A stretch of DNA of 64,000 bases, taken from NCBI RefSeq assembly GCF_002211785.1, contig NZ_CP022132.1, forward strand, positions 558,001 to 622,000, in the 5' to 3' direction. The stretch's first letter is position 1; each line of letters begins with the position of its first letter. The notes below the pieces were generated by a model. It saw only the letters and a program-made list of their open reading frames with translations, was not told the origin of the DNA and made no database searches. The translations under genes and the position numbers were made by a program. Below are positions 45,652 through 55,446 of this stretch, in pieces. Origin of the DNA: Francisella halioticida. Lineage in GTDB: Bacteria; Pseudomonadota; Gammaproteobacteria; Francisellales; Francisellaceae.

Positions 45652-46624
45652 CATATTCATAGTCTTCTGCTTCAAAATATCCGATGGTTTCTCTAAGTTG
45701 GGTTTTCAGACTGAGCATATCATCAGGTAGTTTACTTTTAAATTTGACAATTTTTTCTGTAGTAGGGTGAATAAACGATAATTTATAAGCATGTAGAGCT
45801 TGTCTTTGTATATTTTCGATACCAATTTTTTTTAATTTAACAGATGATTTGTTATATGTTTGGTCACCAACTAAAGGATGTTTAATGCTTTTCATGTGGA
45901 CTCTTATTTGGTGAGTCCTTCCTGTTTCAAGTTTACATTCAACTAGAGTGAATCCATCGTAAACTTCAATGGGTATATAATTTGTAATAGCTTCTTTACC
46001 TTTGTAGTTAATGGCTATTTTTGTACGATTATTTGGATCTCGACCTATTGGCTCATTAATTGTCCCATCATAGTATATTTCTCCTTCAACTATAGCCAGA
46101 TATCTCCGAGATACTTGCCTATTTGATAACTGCTGCACTAAGCTATGGTATGCAATACTACTTTTAGCAGCTACCATTAGTCCAGATGTATCTTTATCTA
46201 AACGATGAACTATACCAGCGCGAGGTAACTTGTCTTGATTATCATAATGATACAATAAAGCATTTGATATGGTTCCAGACATATTACCAGCGCCTGGGTG
46301 TACGACCATATTTATAGGTTTATTTATTACTACAATATCATCATCTTCATAAACTATATCTAGTTCAATATTTTCAGGATACCATTCATTAGTTGGTAAA
46401 AGTTCAATATTAATATCAACTTGTTCATCACCAAGTACAATATACTTAGGCTTAGTAATTTGTCCATTGACTATTATAGAACCTTCTTTTATCCATTTTT
46501 GTATTTGAGAACGGGAAAATTGATTAAGTAAATCATTAACAGCTATATCTATTCGTTTACCAGCATCTTCGGTTTGTAGAATAATATTTTGATGAAATTT
46601 ATTAGATAGTGTATCATTTGGCAT
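45644..46624 (-). CDS. rluD: 23S rRNA pseudouridine(1911/1915/1917) synthase RluD
   Basis: 326 residues. N-terminal S4 domain (SRSQIQKWIKEGSIIVNG), catalytic motif GIVHRLDKDTSGLMV with the essential Asp, and ETGRTHQIRVHMKSIKHPLVGD (quoted in part: GRTHQIRVHMKSI). It modifies helix 69 of 23S rRNA. Divergent from bamD, the same arrangement as in E. coli. Confidence 0.95.
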   Translation of the reverse strand: MPNDTLSNKFHQNIILQTEDAGKRIDIAVNDLLNQFSRSQIQKWIKEGSIIVNGQITKPKYIVLGDEQVDINIELLPTNEWYPENIELDIVYEDDDIVVINKPINMVVHPGAGNMSGTISNALLYHYDNQDKLPRAGIVHRLDKDTSGLMVAAKSSIAYHSLVQQLSNRQVSRRYLAIVEGEIYYDGTINEPIGRDPNNRTKIAINYKGKEAITNYIPIEVYDGFTLVECKLETGRTHQIRVHMKSIKHPLVGDQTYNKSSVKLKKIGIENIQRQALHAYKLSFIHPTTEKIVKFKSKLPDDMLSLKTQLRETIGYFEAEDYEYDE

Positions 46625-46706
46625 GTTATGTATTTTGTATGTTTTTATAAAAAAATAATAATTTTATTAAAGATTATATAAGAAAATTCTAAGGATAGTT
46701 AATTTA

Positions 46707-47531
46707 ATGACTAGATTTTTATATTTAATAACAGTTATTCTGGTTATTTTGACATTAAGCTCATGCGGACCTAAAAAAGATCCTGAATTGCCCCAAGTTT
46801 ATACAGGCTATACTGCAAGTTTTATTTATGCTAAAGCTCATCAGCAGATGCAGGATGAAAAATATTTTGATGCTATTCGATCGTACAAGTCTCTTGTTGC
46901 ACAGTATCCTTTTACACCATTAGCTGAAAAAGGTATGGTTGACTTAGTTTATGTATACTATATGGATGGCGAATCAACAATGGCTTTAGCATTAGGCAAG
47001 CAGTTCATCAAAATGTATCCGTATAGTAAGTATAAAGGTTATGTTTACTATATGATAGGAGTGGTAGGATTTGAGGATGGTAGAGGTCTGTTACAAACTT
47101 ATGCACCATATGACATGAATTATCACGATCCCACTGGCTATGAAGATGCATATACTAATTTTCAAAAAGCTATATTACTAGATCCTACTGGTGGTTTTGT
47201 TCCAGATGCAAAGCGTAGAATGGTTTTTACTAATAATATTATTGCGCAGCATTATGATGATATTGCTCATTTTTATTATAAAAGAGGTGCGTATAATGCA
47301 GCGATCGATAGAGCTGCTGAGGTAATAAGAAACTATCCTCAAAGCACAGTAGTTCAAGATGCATTTGTATTGACGATAAGATCTTATAATAAGCTCGGGT
47401 TATATGATCAGGCTAAAGAAAATATTAAAGTTCTTAAGAAGAATTACCCTAAAAATAAATTCTTAAAGAATCTAAGACCTGACGGTACAGAAGAACCTAG
47501 CTGGTACGATCGTTGGTTTGGATGGTTGTAG
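46707..47531 (+). CDS. bamD: Outer-membrane assembly lipoprotein BamD
   Basis: 274 residues. Lipobox LTLSSC gives an outer-membrane lipoprotein. Five TPR-type helical repeats follow, for example YFDAIRSYKSLVAQYPF and AYTNFQKAILLDP. BamD with BamA inserts beta-barrel proteins into the outer membrane. Slightly longer than E. coli BamD (245). Intact and monocistronic. Confidence 0.95.
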   Translation: MTRFLYLITVILVILTLSSCGPKKDPELPQVYTGYTASFIYAKAHQQMQDEKYFDAIRSYKSLVAQYPFTPLAEKGMVDLVYVYYMDGESTMALALGKQFIKMYPYSKYKGYVYYMIGVVGFEDGRGLLQTYAPYDMNYHDPTGYEDAYTNFQKAILLDPTGGFVPDAKRRMVFTNNIIAQHYDDIAHFYYKRGAYNAAIDRAAEVIRNYPQSTVVQDAFVLTIRSYNKLGLYDQAKENIKVLKKNYPKNKFLKNLRPDGTEEPSWYDRWFGWL

Positions 47532-47540
47532 TTTACAAAT

Positions 47541-47683
47541 TTATGAGTTTTTAGTCATAATTTTTTGTAGATTTATTTTTACGTATTTATTAGCTTTCTC
47601 AGATTCTATATCGTTAGTTGTTAATCCATTAATACCAAATTTTTTATTGATATCACTTATCATAGTAGAATAATATTTTTGAC
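47541..47683 (-). pseudogene. Small secreted protein, C-terminal remnant
   Basis: About 47 codons on the minus strand ending at TAA 47541, with ISDINKKFGINGLTTNDIES and a basic end (KINLQKIMTKNS). It abuts the IS-C end at 47684 and is taken as the 3' part of the gene whose start lies at 48853. The two frames do not rejoin directly, so some bases are missing at the junction. Confidence 0.55.
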
Positions 47684-47713
47684 TGATCATACCCTCCTAT
47701 TTGGGACACTTAG

Positions 47714-48022
47714 GTGTTAAGAAAAGGAGACAAGATGAGATATACAAAAGAGTTTAAAGATGAAGCTGTTAAATTATGTTTACAACCAGATGCAAATAGA
47801 CGAGAAATAGCAGATAACTTAGGGGTTAAATATAAAACCATTTGCAGTTGGATATCCAAAGCCATGTCAAACCCTCAGAAAGAAATAAAGATAGATTATA
47901 AAACGCAGTACCAGCAACTATCTTTTGAAAATACTGATTTGAAGAAAAAACTCAAACAGGCAGAAACAGAGCGTGAAATACTAAAAAAGGCAGCAGCGTA
48001 CTTTGCAAAGCAAAATCTGTAA
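47714..48022 (+). CDS. IS-C orfA
   Basis: 102 residues, or 95 from MRYTKEFKDE (47735). Nearly identical to the copy at 25.7-26.0 kb, with one Ser-to-Ala change before AAYFAKQNL. Helix-turn-helix then coiled coil. The orfB reading frame runs in -1 phase over its end, as usual for programmed frameshifting in the family. Confidence 0.88.
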   Translation: MLRKGDKMRYTKEFKDEAVKLCLQPDANRREIADNLGVKYKTICSWISKAMSNPQKEIKIDYKTQYQQLSFENTDLKKKLKQAETEREILKKAAAYFAKQNL

Positions 48023-48054
48023 GGTACGCCTTTATTAAGGAGCATTATAAAGTT

Positions 48055-48771
48055 ATGCCAGTAACAACACTATGTAAATCTTTGAATGTGAGCACATCTT
48101 CATATTACAGATGGATTCATAAACCTATAGGTAAAAGGCAATGCTGAACTAGATGATGCTATTTTAATGAACATAAATCTAGATATGGAAGTGTTAGGAT
48201 ATACAAAGAGCTTAAAGATATGGGTTGGAAAGTTACTCAACCTAGAGTATCTAAACGTATGAAATTACTTGGTTTACATGCTAAAGCGGCTCGTAAGCAT
48301 AAGAAAACTACAGATTCTAACCACAACAAACATGTTTATGATAATTTATTAGAACAAAACTTCACTGCTTTATCTGTAAATCATAGGTGGGTTACAAATA
48401 TAACTTATGTACCTACACAAGAGGGGTGGCTGTATCTTTGTGTGATTATACACTCTGATAAAGGGTCACAGTACTGTAGCAAACAATATCAAGACATTAT
48501 TAAAGAATACTGGCTACTATCAAGTATGAGCTCTAAAGGATGCTGTTACGATAATGCTGCTTGTGAAAGTTTCTTTGGAACTTTAAAAGTAGAGTTAGTA
48601 CATGATGAAAGCTATAAAACTAGAGAAGAAGCTAAACTATCAATATTTGAATATATTGAAGCTTACTATAATACAAAAAGGAGACATTCTACAATAAATT
48701 ATATGACTCCATATCAATTTGAATATATAATGGAAAATGAAGTAGTAAACTGTCACAAATTGACGGGGTAG
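48055..48771 (+). pseudogene. IS-C orfB with catalytic Asp lost and 40 codons deleted
   Basis: It carries the same two compensating frameshifts near 48140-48165 as copy 1. The long 3' frame (48220-48771, 183 codons) has Asn for the first catalytic Asp (WVTNITY for WVTDITY, GAT to AAT). It lacks the 40 residues between VII and HSDKG. Asp and Glu of the later motifs remain. Certainly inactive. Confidence 0.93.
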
Positions 48772-48775
48772 ATCA

Positions 48776-48853
48776 TAGAGAGTCGCTTCCATTTGCAGAA
48801 TATGCTATTAGTGATAGTATTAGTAATGAAAGCACTATAATTATTTTCTTCAT
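48776..48853 (-). pseudogene. Small secreted protein, N-terminal remnant
   Basis: ATG 48853, preceded by a strong GGAAGGAGA site, starts a signal peptide MKKIIIVLSLLILSLIAYSA followed by NGSDSL up to the IS-C boundary. The probable 3' part lies on the other side of IS-C (47541-47683). Product unknown. Confidence 0.65.
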
Positions 48854-49204
48854 ATATATCTCCTTCCTATACTAGTTTTATTTAAATTACAAAGAACATA
48901 TTCTTACAAGGAAATTCTATCACTAGGAAATATTATTTAATAGATTAAAAAGAATCTAAACTAGATAAAATTAGATATTATTATAAATATCTAAGCAAAA
49001 GGGTAGCTTCTACTAAAAAATAGATTAGGGTTTGTATATAAACTAATTGAGCTTATATGTAATAGCAAGCACAGTGTATTAGTTACATAAGAATATATTT
49101 TAATATTAATGATTTTCTATATTTGATGAAATTTTTTTTAAAGTCTATAACTATATAGCTAGAAAAAATTATCTTGTAGATGAAAAGTCTAAGGCTTAAT
49201 AAAT
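48854..49204. other. Non-coding gap downstream of glyA
   Basis: About 350 bp of AT-rich sequence. A perfect 9-bp inverted repeat TTAGATATT / AATATCTAA (48971-48994) could be an operator or weak hairpin. No coding frame or gene remnant is recognised. The left edge holds the promoter of the split secreted-protein gene. Confidence 0.45.
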
Positions 49205-50458
49205 TTATTTATAAACAGGAAATTTATTACAAAGATCTAAAATTTTAGTAGCTGTGTTTTTTTCTATTTGCTCATTTCCACAGTTAAAGATAACATCTGC
49301 TAGCAGGTTAGCAATAAGTTCACATTCTTTTTCTTGAAATCCTCTAGTTGTAATAGCAGGACTTCCAATTCTTAAGCCGCTAGTCACAAAAGGAGAGCGA
49401 GGATCATTAGGTATAGAGTTTTTATTCACAGTTATGTTTGCTCTACCTAATGCCGCTTCCGCTTCTTTACCGGAGAACTCAGTATTTGTAATATCTAAAA
49501 GTAATAAGTGATTGTTTGTACCACCTGATATGATATTAATGTCACGTTCTTTTAATACTTTCTCAAGAGCTTTGGCATTTTTTAATACTTGCTTTTGGTA
49601 TTCTACAAAACTAGGTTCTAGAGCTTCCTTAAACGCTACTGCTTTAGCAGCAATTACATGCATCAAAGGGCCACCCTGGATGCCTGGGAAAATAGCAGAT
49701 TGGAGTTTTTTTGCTAAAGCAGGATTATTGTTGCAAAGTATCAGACCTCCTCTAGGACCTCTTAAGGTTTTATGTGTAGTAGTTGTAGCAACATCTACAT
49801 ATGGAAATGGATTTGGATATAACCCAGTAGCAACTAAGCCAGCAACATGGGCAATATCTGCCATTAAAATGGCATCAATTGAGTTAGCAATTTCTCTAAA
49901 TTTTTTCCAATCAATAATTCCTGAAAATGCGGAGAATCCTGCAATAATCATTTTTGGTTTATGTTCTTCCGCTAGTTTAGCTACCTGTTTGTAATCTATA
50001 TCACCATCTTCATCTAAGCCATATTGGATAGGATGATAGATTTTACCAGAGAAATTAACTTTACTACCATGAGTTAAATGTCCACCAGCACCTAGATCCA
50101 TACCAAGTACAGTATCTCCTGGTTTTAGAACAGCGCTATAGACAGCAGCATTTGCTTGAGATCCAGAATGAGGCTGTACATTTGCATAATCAACACCAAA
50201 TAGTTGCTGTGCTCTTTCAATAGCCAACCTTTCAGCGATATCAACAAATTCACAGCCACCGTAGTATCTCTTGCCATGATAGCCTTCAGCATATTTATTT
50301 GTAAGTTGAGACCCCTGAGCTTCCATAACAGCAGGGCTTGCATAGTTCTCTGATGCTATAAGCTCAACATGTTCATGTTGTCTTTTAACCTCAAGTTCTA
50401 TAGCATCAAAAATTTCTTTATCAGTACTCTTTAAGTTATTTTTTTCAAAGCTAAACAT
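49205..50458 (-). CDS. glyA: Serine hydroxymethyltransferase
   Basis: 417 residues from [13 protein letters not shown] (50458), the same length as E. coli GlyA. A 29-codon upstream extension of the frame runs through the promoter region. [15 protein letters not shown], the PLP-lysine motif [14 protein letters not shown] and [12 protein letters not shown]-like [14 protein letters not shown] are present. It interconverts serine and glycine with tetrahydrofolate. Divergent from darP. Confidence 0.97.
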   Translation of the reverse strand: MFSFEKNNLKSTDKEIFDAIELEVKRQHEHVELIASENYASPAVMEAQGSQLTNKYAEGYHGKRYYGGCEFVDIAERLAIERAQQLFGVDYANVQPHSGSQANAAVYSAVLKPGDTVLGMDLGAGGHLTHGSKVNFSGKIYHPIQYGLDEDGDIDYKQVAKLAEEHKPKMIIAGFSAFSGIIDWKKFREIANSIDAILMADIAHVAGLVATGLYPNPFPYVDVATTTTHKTLRGPRGGLILCNNNPALAKKLQSAIFPGIQGGPLMHVIAAKAVAFKEALEPSFVEYQKQVLKNAKALEKVLKERDINIISGGTNNHLLLLDITNTEFSGKEAEAALGRANITVNKNSIPNDPRSPFVTSGLRIGSPAITTRGFQEKECELIANLLADVIFNCGNEQIEKNTATKILDLCNKFPVYK

Positions 50459-50555
50459 ATTTGGTGATCTCCCGATATTTTTTAGGTGGATAAAATAAAT
50501 TAAACGTTTAAAATTATAACTTATAATATATGTATATAGAAACAAATTAAAGGCT

Positions 50556-51098
50556 ATGAATAAAGTTATTGATCTTGATGAAAAAGAACGTTTGGAAAGA
50601 GAAGAAGAAAATGCGCATTACAGAACTACGAAAAGTAAATCAACAGTGAAAAAAGATGCATTAGATATAACAGATTTTGGACGATCTCTCATCGAGCTTA
50701 ACAATGAGCAATTAGAAAAACTACCAATATCTGATAGCCTAAAAAATAATATTGTTTCTGCAAGAAATATGCAAAAAATAGCCCTTAAAAGACAAACTCA
50801 ATTTATAGGTAAGCTTTTAAGAAAAACTGATAACCTTGATGAAATACAGAAAGCTTATGATATTATTGTAAATAAAGACAAAAAGGCAAACTTGCTATTC
50901 CAAAGATTGGAGAATATTAGAGATAATCTTTTAGATCCTAACAAAACAAATGAAGCTTTTGATAGGTTAATACAAGAGTTTCCTGATTTAGATATTCAAA
51001 AATTAAGACAATTAATTAGAAATCACCATAAAGAAGTAGAGAAAAATAAGCCAAGAAAATCATTTAAAGAGATTTTTAAGTTTTTGAAAGTTCTTTGA
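50556..51098 (+). CDS. darP: DarP/YjgA (DUF615) ribosome-associated protein
   Basis: 180 residues, all-helical and highly charged. [23 protein letters not shown] and [19 protein letters not shown] are family blocks (first quoted in part: [15 protein letters not shown]). DarP associates with late 50S precursors and aids peptidyl-transferase centre maturation in E. coli. Intact and monocistronic. Confidence 0.9.
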   Translation: MNKVIDLDEKERLEREEENAHYRTTKSKSTVKKDALDITDFGRSLIELNNEQLEKLPISDSLKNNIVSARNMQKIALKRQTQFIGKLLRKTDNLDEIQKAYDIIVNKDKKANLLFQRLENIRDNLLDPNKTNEAFDRLIQEFPDLDIQKLRQLIRNHHKEVEKNKPRKSFKEIFKFLKVL

Positions 51099-51623
51099 AA
51101 TATAGGTAGAAAAAGATTGTTTATTTTTTAATAGTTAAAATAGTTTTAAAGGAGGATTTGAATGAAAATTGCTCAGATATGTCGAAAACAAGTTCTCGTT
51201 AATAATTATGGAGGGACTGAAAGAGTCATCTATTGGCTATCTGGAGCTCTTGCAGATTTAGGACATGATATTTCACTCATAGCTCCCAAAGATAGTTATC
51301 ATGAAAATACTAAAGTAAAGATAATTGAGTGTAGTGATTTTTCTAACGTTAAGAAGTATATACCTAAAGACACAGATATTGTACATATTCATTATGGTGA
51401 GATTGAAGATGTAAAAGATTATAAGTGGTTACTAACTATTCATGGAAATAATAAGAGAAGCTTATTTGACAACAAGTTTCCAGAAAATATTGTGGGTATA
51501 AGTAGAAACCATGCTGCTGCACATAACTTGAAATATTTTGTATATAATGGAATAGACTCACGAGAATTTATATTTAATCCACAAAAACAAGATCATTTTC
51601 TATTCTTTTCAAAGGATATCTAC

Positions 51624-51790
51624 TAGGATCACCCGCTCTAAAAGCAAGGTCATATTTTTCCAACTCTGGTAATTGATCATATACGGCGCTACTATATATG
51701 TATATTTCAATGTTTGGATACAGTTTCAAAAAATCACTCATGATAGAAGCTAATATAAGATTATGAAATCCTATAGGAGTAGATATTCTT
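51624..51790 (-). pseudogene. LysR-type regulator fragment, antisense inside the glycosyltransferase
   Basis: The minus strand is open for 55 codons. RISTPIGFHNLILASIMSDF and LKLYPNIEIYIYSSAV with YDLAFRAGDP match the start of the LysR substrate-binding domain. Neither the helix-turn-helix nor the second lobe is present nearby. It must have come from elsewhere in the genome by rearrangement. Confidence 0.75.
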
Positions 51791-51876
51791 ATTTATCCTA
51801 AATTGCTCATTTATAGTTTAGCTACTTTAGGAACTAAATTCTCAAAATTGTTGTTAAAATTTCATGGGGTATTATA
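51791..51876 (-). mobile_element. IS-B left-end remnant (86 bp)
   Basis: Matches, inverted, the first 86 bp of IS-B, ending at the terminus TATTATA (51876). The glycosyltransferase 3' part continues directly after the terminus. The rest of the element is replaced by the LysR fragment. Confidence 0.92.
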
Positions 51877-52070
51877 TAATAGGGGTTCGGTATCAGAAAT
51901 TGTAAATAGAGATTCTGGGTTTATTATTAATTATTTAGATCAAATGTCAGATGCCATAGATCAGATTGATAGTATTGACCCATACAAGTGTCGAGAATAT
52001 ACTTTGAATAATTTTGATATCTCTGTTTGCGCTAAAAATTATATAAAACAGTATGAGAGAGTAGTTTCTA

Positions 52071-53036
52071 CTACTTAGAGATTGTCTTATTCAAATTAAA
52101 GTATTTTTCTAAAACAAGTAGAGAAATAATTTTCTCTCTGTTTTTGTTCTTGAATTGCTCAACATAATTATTTGCATTTTTAATAATTTTTAGAGCTTCT
52201 TCAGGATTTTTGTCATAATAGTCCATCTTTTCTTGAATGTCTGAGTAATCATCTTTTAGAAGAACATAATGGTGGTTTGGGATAAGGGTACCTTCCATAA
52301 ACCATGTTTCAAATTTTGGCTTTACCATAAAACAAAGAGAGTTTGAATTCATAATCCACTTTAAATTGGTAGCGACATCCACACCCTCAATACTTAGTAC
52401 GTATCTATATTTTAGTTGTTCAGGTATAGATAAGTAATCCTTATAGTAAGGTTTGATTTGATTTGATTTCATAGTATCTCCAAAGTTTGAGTTCGGTAAA
52501 TTATATGATTTTTCTATGAATTCCTGACGGTGAGGTACATGGCATTGCCCTCGGAATACTATCGCATTTTTCTTATCCTTAAACGATAAGTGGTCATTAA
52601 CAAAACGAAAGTGTCGAAGTTTATCTAGCTTTAACAGTACAGAGTTTTGATTATTTCCGTGAATTGGACGACTTTTTACAAATGATGGTAATTGTGGTAC
52701 TTCTGTTAAATCGGTAAATATGGTTTCAAAAGAATTGTTTTTATTAAAATAGATAAGAGATTCTTTAAAATCGAAATAATAAGCAGATAATTGTTTTTGT
52801 CGATCTATTTTACCATTAATACTTATAGGTGTACTACGTTTATAGTTTTTCCATGTCAACGGATTTTCTAATATAAATGGTTGGTGCAGTTTATTGTAAT
52901 AGTTAACTCTTTGATTAATATAATTTATATCATATTGTTTTATCTGGTTAAGTTTTGAATTTAACTGATATTCATAAATTTTTTTGAAGAAGTTGTTATT
53001 GCTAAAATTTTTTGTGTAATACCATAGTTTTTTCAT
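52071..53036 (-). CDS. GT90-family (LpsA/CAP10-like) glycosyltransferase
   Basis: 321 residues. NAIVFRGQCHVPHRQEFI, SIPEQLKYRYVLSIEGVDVATNLKW (quoted in part: EQLKYRYVLSIEG, TNLKWIMNS) and ETWFMEGTLIPNHHYVLL are typical of the LpsA family, which adds sugars to LPS core. Cytoplasmic face of the inner membrane. It converges on the broken glycosyltransferase with an 8-bp overlap and is divergent from the GT8 gene. Confidence 0.87.
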   Translation of the reverse strand: MKKLWYYTKNFSNNNFFKKIYEYQLNSKLNQIKQYDINYINQRVNYYNKLHQPFILENPLTWKNYKRSTPISINGKIDRQKQLSAYYFDFKESLIYFNKNNSFETIFTDLTEVPQLPSFVKSRPIHGNNQNSVLLKLDKLRHFRFVNDHLSFKDKKNAIVFRGQCHVPHRQEFIEKSYNLPNSNFGDTMKSNQIKPYYKDYLSIPEQLKYRYVLSIEGVDVATNLKWIMNSNSLCFMVKPKFETWFMEGTLIPNHHYVLLKDDYSDIQEKMDYYDKNPEEALKIIKNANNYVEQFKNKNREKIISLLVLEKYFNLNKTISK

Positions 53037-53242
53037 TTTTTAGATAATAATATGTCTCATATTTTAGTCACTATAACATTTTTATGAAATCTTTTTAATA
53101 ATTGTACTTCTATATATAGAAAGATATAATAGCTTTAATATATTTTTTGTAGTAAAAAGTTAGAGTAAATTATAAAATATTCTGACTTTGGTTTATTATA
53201 ATTGTTGCTTAAATTGCAGAAGCGAGGAGTTTTATTAGTAGT

Positions 53243-54175
53243 ATGAAAAAAGTGGCGGCTTTTATAGCTGGAGATAAGAATATAATAAGTGCTTCATATT
53301 ATGTTTTTAAATCATTGTTTGAATACAATAATGGTATTGATGCATACATATGTTTACCAAAAGATTCTTATACAAAAGAAGAAGTTAGCAAATTAGAATC
53401 AATAGGTGTAAGGTTATTAGATTTAGAGGATGATAATCTTTTTTCTGGTTTTAAGGCGTGGCCTAAAGAAGTTTTTTTGAATTTTGCGATTCCTGACAAA
53501 TTATATGAACTTGGCTATGAAGTAGCAATTAAACTGGATTATGATATCCTTATTCAAGGAGATATTGATGTAAAGAAAAATACTCCGAAATCAATATTTA
53601 AAGCCACAAAAGGGTTCCAAAAATTTGACCATGTTATCTTGGATTATAGAGATTTTTATAAACAAGAATTTAATTTGACAGAAGAATCTATGAGTAAACC
53701 AGCAATATCCTTTGGTTGTGTGTTTATAAACTTAAAAGAATATTATGAAAAAGAGTTCTGGAATAAATTTTGTGATGTATATAAACGAATAATAACAAAA
53801 TCACCAGATAAAACTAATAAATCAGTTTTTTCAGAGCTTGGAACTGTTGCAGTAACCTTAGAAACCTTTGGGTTTGGCTTTGAAATTTTAGAGGATAAAT
53901 ATAATTATTTTGTATCATCAACAAGACATATAGGACATATAGAATTTATGTTTGATCCAATTGTTATGCATTATAGTGGTAGAAAAAAGCCGTGGAGAAA
54001 AGTTGAGTTTATTCGGTATTTCATAAATCCTTATAATTGTTTTTATCTGCAAAAATGGTATGATTATGTTTCTCCGGATAATAGAACTACACTTAAATCA
54101 AGATTTATAAAATCTAAATTTTACAGAGCTTATGTATTAGTTTTTACAAGAATAATGAAATCTTTAGGTATATAA
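53243..54175 (+). CDS. GT8-family glycosyltransferase
   Basis: 310 residues. The DxD metal site is in IKLDYDILIQGDID, and the C-terminal VMHYSGRKKPWRK is the GT8 HxxGxxKPW motif. Such enzymes add glucose or galactose to LPS core. It is 2 bp upstream of the O-antigen-ligase-like gene; operon GT8-ligase-GT4. Confidence 0.9.
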   Translation: MKKVAAFIAGDKNIISASYYVFKSLFEYNNGIDAYICLPKDSYTKEEVSKLESIGVRLLDLEDDNLFSGFKAWPKEVFLNFAIPDKLYELGYEVAIKLDYDILIQGDIDVKKNTPKSIFKATKGFQKFDHVILDYRDFYKQEFNLTEESMSKPAISFGCVFINLKEYYEKEFWNKFCDVYKRIITKSPDKTNKSVFSELGTVAVTLETFGFGFEILEDKYNYFVSSTRHIGHIEFMFDPIVMHYSGRKKPWRKVEFIRYFINPYNCFYLQKWYDYVSPDNRTTLKSRFIKSKFYRAYVLVFTRIMKSLGI

Positions 54176-54177
54176 GA

Positions 54178-55446
54178 ATGGTTTTAGAAAGTATTAAGGT
54201 AAGTAAGTTTTACAATTTTATAAATAGTTTTTTAATATTGTTGGGGATAACTTTTATTTTTACAAAGGTAAATGTACTAGGGATATTTACAGTTGGGGTA
54301 ATTGTTAATACTTTTATTTTTATATTATTTAATCATAGATATATAAAAGAAATAATTTTAAAAGATTTTAAAAGGATTAGCCTTTTTTTAATATATCCTG
54401 TATTTCTTTATATAATGAACATTGTTCATGGAGATGATAAACTACTTTTATTTCAAATATGGGCAGTTCTATTAATATTACCTTTTGTAACTATTTGTGT
54501 AAGACAGCTATATAAAATTAAATTAGATTATTTACTTTATGCATTTGTTTTATCTGGTTTAATATTGATGATGAGGTTAATAATATATTTGTTATTTAAT
54601 AGTCATCAAGATAGATTCCAGAATGTAACGCCATATAATACGATACATTCTGGACTTTTAGTTGCTATGTATTGTGCAATGAGTATTTATTTATTTATTG
54701 AGTTTTTAAATCTGAAAAAATATGGGCAAAGCATATTGTTTATAGTACTATTCATTGTCTCTTTAATAAGTCTCTTAGCGGTAGCTAGCAAAGGTCCAAT
54801 ACTTGCTTTTTTACTTATATTTCTATTTATAATCATATTTAAGCTAGGTATTAAGAAGTCATTTATATTTTTGGCTATATTATCAGCTTTTTTTGTGGTT
54901 ATTTATTTTAGTTTAGGGAATGTTATTTCAAATAAGATTGATCTTAGTAGATTTAATCAAGTAGTTAATATAGAACAGCAATATAAGAGTAAAGCCGATA
55001 CATCTACTGGTATTAGGTTACAATTATATAAAGTTGGTATAAGATCATTTATCGAAAGTCCAATTACTGGTCTAAGTTATGCGGATATTTCAAAATTAGA
55101 AAATAAGATGATAAAAAAAGGTGAGATAGAACCTTTTGTTAAAACGTATTTTCATTTTCATAATGATTTATTAAACTCGTTAGGACATTATGGAATCTTA
55201 GGGGGAATAGGTATAATAGTCTTTTGGGTAATGTTATTTAAATTTTACCCTAGAATAAGTTGTTTGGGTGAAAAAAATAATATACATATTAGGTATATTA
55301 TGTTTATTATCTTTGGGATGTTTATATTATCATCATTTACTGACGCTTACATATTCGGTTCAACTAGACCAACTATGATATTACTGTTTGTATGTTCTAT
55401 AATATATTCAATTAAGTTTGATACTAAGAATAAAGATTGTGAATAA
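54178..55446 (+). CDS. O-antigen ligase (WaaL/RfaL-like) membrane protein
   Basis: 422 residues with about eleven hydrophobic segments. A large periplasmic loop around 265-335 ends in FHFHNDLLNSLGHYGILGG, matching the H[NSQ]..L motif of the Wzy_C/O-antigen ligase family. It would transfer undecaprenyl-linked glycan to lipid A-core in the periplasm, although polymerase function cannot be excluded. The downstream GT4 gene overlaps its stop. Confidence 0.82.
   Translation: MVLESIKVSKFYNFINSFLILLGITFIFTKVNVLGIFTVGVIVNTFIFILFNHRYIKEIILKDFKRISLFLIYPVFLYIMNIVHGDDKLLLFQIWAVLLILPFVTICVRQLYKIKLDYLLYAFVLSGLILMMRLIIYLLFNSHQDRFQNVTPYNTIHSGLLVAMYCAMSIYLFIEFLNLKKYGQSILFIVLFIVSLISLLAVASKGPILAFLLIFLFIIIFKLGIKKSFIFLAILSAFFVVIYFSLGNVISNKIDLSRFNQVVNIEQQYKSKADTSTGIRLQLYKVGIRSFIESPITGLSYADISKLENKMIKKGEIEPFVKTYFHFHNDLLNSLGHYGILGGIGIIVFWVMLFKFYPRISCLGEKNNIHIRYIMFIIFGMFILSSFTDAYIFGSTRPTMILLFVCSIIYSIKFDTKNKDCE

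Larger units (their letters stand above)
47684..48775 (+). mobile_element. IS-C copy 2, internally deleted
   Basis: Inverted ends TGATCATACCCTCC (47684) and GGGGTAGATCA (48775). 1092 bp, exactly 120 bp shorter than the 1212-bp element reconstructed at 22-26 kb. The deletion runs between two copies of TGTGATTATA in orfB, one of which remains (about 48440). No clear target duplication. Confidence 0.95.
51162..52078 (+). pseudogene. GT4-type glycosyltransferase, shattered
   Basis: The 5' part (51162 to about 51610) encodes 150 residues of a GT-B glycosyltransferase: VNNYGGTERVIYWLSGALADLGH, then DIVHIHYGEI (first quoted in part: NYGGTERVIYWL). It breaks after DHFLFFSK. The sequence then holds an antisense LysR-type fragment and an 86-bp IS-B end. 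The last part (51877-52078, in frame RGSVSEIVNRDSGFI) is the C-terminal end of a GT4 enzyme. About 100 or more residues, including most of the nucleotide-sugar site, are missing. It belongs to the LPS sugar cluster that follows. Confidence 0.88.
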
